A stretch of 64,000 nt of DNA from Palsa-504 sp963742795 (GTDB lineage Bacteria > Actinomycetota > Actinomycetes > Streptosporangiales > Streptosporangiaceae): assembly GCA_963742795.1 (NCBI GenBank), contig CAVUNL010000031.1:310001-374000 (forward strand). Reading direction: 5' to 3'. The position numbers were made by a program, and so were the translations under genes. Position 1 is the stretch's first letter. Every line of letters begins with the position of its first letter. The notes under the pieces are model-generated. The model saw only the letters and a list, made by a program, of their open reading frames with translations, ran no database searches and had not been told where the DNA came from. Positions 61,139 to 64,000 of the stretch are shown in pieces.

Positions 61139-62380
61139 ATGACAATTGCCGGGATCGATCTGTCGGCCACCGAGTTCTGGGGTCTGCCGCTTCCCGACCG
61201 GGCCGCGGCTTTCGCCCTGCTCCGAGCCCAGCAGCAGCCGCCGTTCTTCGCCGAACCCGAGACCCCCTTCGCCGAGCCGGGTCCGGGTTACTACGCCCTG
61301 GTCAGGTACGCCGACGTGGTGGAGGCGAGCAAGCACCCGGAGGTGTTCTCCTCGGCGCAGGGCGCCACCAGCATCCCCGACCTGCCGGTGGAGTTCAACG
61401 AGTACTTCGGCTCGATGATCAACATGGACAACCCCCGGCACACCAGGCTGCGCCGGATCGTCTCCCGGGCGTTCAGCCCGCGGCTGATCGCGAAGTTCCA
61501 GGACGACGTGCAGCGCGCCGCTGCCGAGATGGTCGACGACCTGCTGGCCACCGGTCCGTGCGATTTCGTCGCGAACATCGCGGCGAAGCTGCCGCTGAAG
61601 ATCATCTGCGACATGATGGGCGTCCCGGATGATCAGGTCCAGATGGTCCTGGCCAACACCAACATCATCTTGTCCGGAGCCGATCCCGAGTTCCTCAGCG
61701 AGGATCTCGATCAGGCGGTGCTCCAGGTCCTCGGCGCCGGGCAGGCCCTCGCCGACCTGCTCACCGGCCTGGCCGCCGTCCGCGCCGAGGCGCCCGCCGA
61801 GGACCTGGTCTCCGCCCTGGTGACCGCGAACATCGACGGGGAGCAGCTCACCACCGCCGAACTCGCCTCCTTCTTCATCCTCCTGGTGGTGGCGGGCAAC
61901 GAGACCACCCGCAACGCGCTCTCGCACGGGCTGATGCTGTTCACCCAGTACCCGGAGCAACGGGCCCTGCTCCTCGCCGACCTGGAAGGCCGGCTCGAAG
62001 CCGCGGTCGAGGAAATCGTCCGTTACTCCTCGCCCGTCCTGTTCATGCGGCGGACCCTGACCCGGGACTACACAATGAACGGGCAGGACTACCGCGAGGG
62101 CGACAAGACGGTGCTGTTCTACTACTCGGCCAACCGCGACGAGGCTGTGTTCAGCGATCCCGACCGCTTCGATATCACCCGCTCGCCGAACCCGCACGTC
62201 GGCTTCGGCGCACCCGGACCGCACTACTGCCTGGGCGCCCACCTGGCCCGCCGGGAGCTCACCGTCATGCTGCGCGAACTGATGACCCGCGTCCCCGACA
62301 TCACCGCCGGCGAGCCCGACCGCCTCCTGTCCAGTTTCATCAACGGCATCAAGCGCCTGCCCTGCCAGTTCACCCCCTGA
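61139..62380 (+). CDS. Cytochrome P450
   Basis: 413 residues from ATG 61139, with GGAAGG about ten bases upstream. The I-helix oxygen-binding motif is VVAGNETTRNALSHG, the K-helix ExxR is EEIVR, and the heme loop is FGAPGPHYCLGAHLARREL with Cys364. The sequence resembles the CYP124/CYP125/CYP142 group that hydroxylates branched fatty acids or sterol side chains (FWGLPLPDRAAAFALLR, INMDNPRHTRLRRIVSRAF). It is soluble and needs a ferredoxin and reductase encoded elsewhere. Substrate not established. Confidence 0.94.
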   Translation: MTIAGIDLSATEFWGLPLPDRAAAFALLRAQQQPPFFAEPETPFAEPGPGYYALVRYADVVEASKHPEVFSSAQGATSIPDLPVEFNEYFGSMINMDNPRHTRLRRIVSRAFSPRLIAKFQDDVQRAAAEMVDDLLATGPCDFVANIAAKLPLKIICDMMGVPDDQVQMVLANTNIILSGADPEFLSEDLDQAVLQVLGAGQALADLLTGLAAVRAEAPAEDLVSALVTANIDGEQLTTAELASFFILLVVAGNETTRNALSHGLMLFTQYPEQRALLLADLEGRLEAAVEEIVRYSSPVLFMRRTLTRDYTMNGQDYREGDKTVLFYYSANRDEAVFSDPDRFDITRSPNPHVGFGAPGPHYCLGAHLARRELTVMLRELMTRVPDITAGEPDRLLSSFINGIKRLPCQFTP

Positions 62381-62484
62381 CCGCCCGCGCCGGATCTCGC
62401 CCGCGGAAGGCCGCCGGGGCGACACGAGGGCGAACCCGTCCAGAACCACCAGAATGTCGGTCCCCGCCAATACGATGATCCACC

Positions 62485-63950
62485 GTGGCGGAAACGAGCG
62501 TCGTGCGTTTCGACGAGGTGGCCTGGCTGCGCGACAACAGCCCCGCGTGGCGGCTGCTGCGCGCCGACCACGCCCCGCTGATCCTCAGCTTCCTGCACCT
62601 CGTGTTCGTCGCCGAGAACGTCCGGTCGATCCCCGCCGCCGACCTGGCCAGCCGCCTGGACGACGAGCTGTACGCGCTCAACGAGCGCGACGGGCAAACC
62701 GAGCCGAAGCGATTCCCCAGGTCGGCCAAGGCGTACCTGGACGACTGGGCCGCGCCAAGGCCGGCTGGCTCCGCAAGTACTACCCCGAGGGCGCCGACGA
62801 GCCCCACGTCGACGCCACGCCTGCCGTGGAGAAGGCACTGCAATGGGTGGCCAGCCTGAAAGAACGCGAGTTCGTCGGCACCGAGTCGCGGCTCAACACG
62901 ATCATCGACCTGCTGCGCCAGATCGTTTTCGGCACTGAGACCGACCCGGAGCAGCGGATCGCCGAGCTTCGCCGGCAGCGCCAGGAGATAGACGACCGGA
63001 TCACCCGGCTCCAGGACGGTGAGCTCGAGCTGCTCGACGCCAGCGCGGTCCGCGACCGCTACCAGCAGTTCTCCGTGACCGCACGGGAGCTGCTCGCTGA
63101 CTTCCGCCAGGTCGAGGAGAACTTCAGGAAACTCGACCGGCAGCTCCGCGAGAAGATTACCGGCTGGCGTGGCGGCAAGGGGGAACTGCTCGATGACGTG
63201 CTCGGCAGCCGGGAGACGATCGCCGGCTCGGACCAGGGCAAGTCCTTCCAGGCGTTCTACGACTTCCTGCTCTCCCAGGCGCGGCAGCATGAGCTGAGCG
63301 TCCTGCTGGACAGCGTGCATCAGCTCACGGAGATCACGGGGAGCGATCCGCGGCTGCGGCACGTTCACTACGACTGGCTCGACGCGGCCGAGCGGACGCA
63401 GGCGACGGTCCGCCAGCTGTCCGAACAGCTCCGGCGGTTCCTCGACGACCAGGTGTGGTTCGAGAACCGCCGGGTTATCGACATCCTGCGCGGCATCGAG
63501 TCGAGCGCACTGCAACTCCGCGACATAAAGGACGTCCCGGTGTCGATGGACATCGATGCCGCCGCGCCGGCCATCGGGCTGCCCATGGAGCGCCCGCTAT
63601 ACGCTCCGGTGCGGAAGGTGCGGATTGACAGCGAGAACGTGCGCCCCGCCGACGAGGAAACCGACCCGGCCGCGCTGTTCGAGCAGGTCTACGTGGATCC
63701 GGAGCCGCTGCGTGGCTGTGTCAGGCAGGCGCTGCGCCGCGCCGCGCAGGTCAGCCTGGCCCAGCTCGTCTCCGACCACCCCATCCGGCAGGGTGTGGCG
63801 GAGCTCGTCACGTACCTGTCGCTGAAGGACGGCACGTTCGGGCTTGTCTTCGACGAACGCCAGCACGAGCAGGTGACCTGGCGCGAGCCGGACGGCCGGG
63901 AACGGAAGGTGACCATGCCGCGCGTCACGTTTGTCAGGAGCTCCCAGTGA
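62485..63950 (+). CDS. jetA: Wadjet protein JetA, DUF3375 family (reading frame broken once)
   Basis: GTG 62485 (VAETSVVRFDEVAWLRDNSPAWRLLRADHAPLILSFL) opens a typical DUF3375 protein. After YLDDWAAP the frame is lost; the rest (KAGWLRKYYPEGADEPHVD..., EKALQWVASLKEREFVGTESRLNTIIDLLRQIV, coiled-coil region, DQGKSFQAFYDFLLSQARQHEL) continues in another frame to TGA 63950. One base missing next to 62755-62756 explains it and gives about 488 residues. JetA is the kleisin-like subunit of the Wadjet SMC-type complex that recognises and cuts plasmid DNA (known for the family). TACGAT at 62471-62476 may be its -10. It overlaps jetB by four bases. Confidence 0.85.
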
Positions 63951-64000
63951 CCGATCCCGACCTGCCGCTGGCGGTCACCCAGCTCATGAAAGGCGTCGTG
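63947..64000 (+). CDS. jetB: Wadjet protein JetB, DUF4194 family (5' end only)
   Basis: GTG 63947 overlaps the jetA stop (GTGA), and AGGAG at 63936-63940 precedes it. Only 18 codons are inside the window: VTDPDLPLAVTQLMKGVV, which matches the start of DUF4194 proteins that follow DUF3375 genes. JetB is the KITE-like partner of JetA. The ATPase JetC and the topoisomerase-like nuclease JetD should lie beyond the edge. Confidence 0.75.
   Translation, partial: MTDPDLPLAVTQLMKGVV

Overview
The window is a very GC-rich stretch of an actinomycete chromosome (Actinomycetota; a Streptosporangiales- or Streptomycetales-like genus would fit, but I cannot name one). The evidence is the heavy G/C third-position bias, many GTG starts, several probable leaderless promoters, F420-type and PknG-type families, and two gene blocks ordered as in Mycobacterium tuberculosis: pdtaR - polA - rpsA - coaE - uvrB, and pyrG - NUDIX - xerD.

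Layout. 1-9830: a Ser/Thr phosphorylation cluster (FHA protein, GlnX-like membrane sensor, helical cytosolic protein, PknG-type kinase, PP2C phosphatase, VWA protein, zinc-ribbon/FHA protein, second PP2C). The kinase, one phosphatase and the FHA adaptor carry similar N-terminal zinc ribbons. 9834-10770: a LAGLIDADG-type nuclease gene next to tRNA-Leu(CAA). 10861-26542: conserved core (pdtaR, thioesterase, secreted aldose epimerase, polA, rpsA, coaE, uvrB) interrupted by a PadR/membrane-protein pair, an esterase, a hydrolase-cyclase fusion and an FAD monooxygenase. 26645-33514: acetyltransferase, DMT transporter, pyrG, NUDIX, alanine dehydrogenase, xerD. 33719-44673: a hydrolase-sirtuin-SDR operon, acyl-CoA synthetase, galE, a DUF4397/sortase surface pair, small enzymes, an ECF sigma factor and a HAD hydrolase. 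44682-50977: NUDIX, a deleted LLM oxidoreductase pseudogene, DUF2293, and a SWIM/SNF2 pair. 51228-58572: Uma2, an MMPL exporter and a complete polyamine-type ABC importer. 58729-64000: RecQ helicase, a tiny membrane protein, cytochrome P450, and the first two genes of a Wadjet (Jet) plasmid-defence operon cut by the window edge.

Eight single-base reading-frame breaks lie in seven otherwise well-conserved genes (Zn-ribbon/FHA, thioesterase, FAD monooxygenase, sigma factor twice, SWIM protein, RecQ, jetA). Most lie in short G/C runs, and each can be repaired by one inserted or removed base, so sequencing or assembly error is as likely as true decay. The LLM gene is different: it lacks a large internal segment and is a real pseudogene. 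The window also holds several palindromic or repeated intergenic elements (8427, 26559, 32459, 33591, 51963/54279, 58670). No stretch of more than 300 bases is without a gene.
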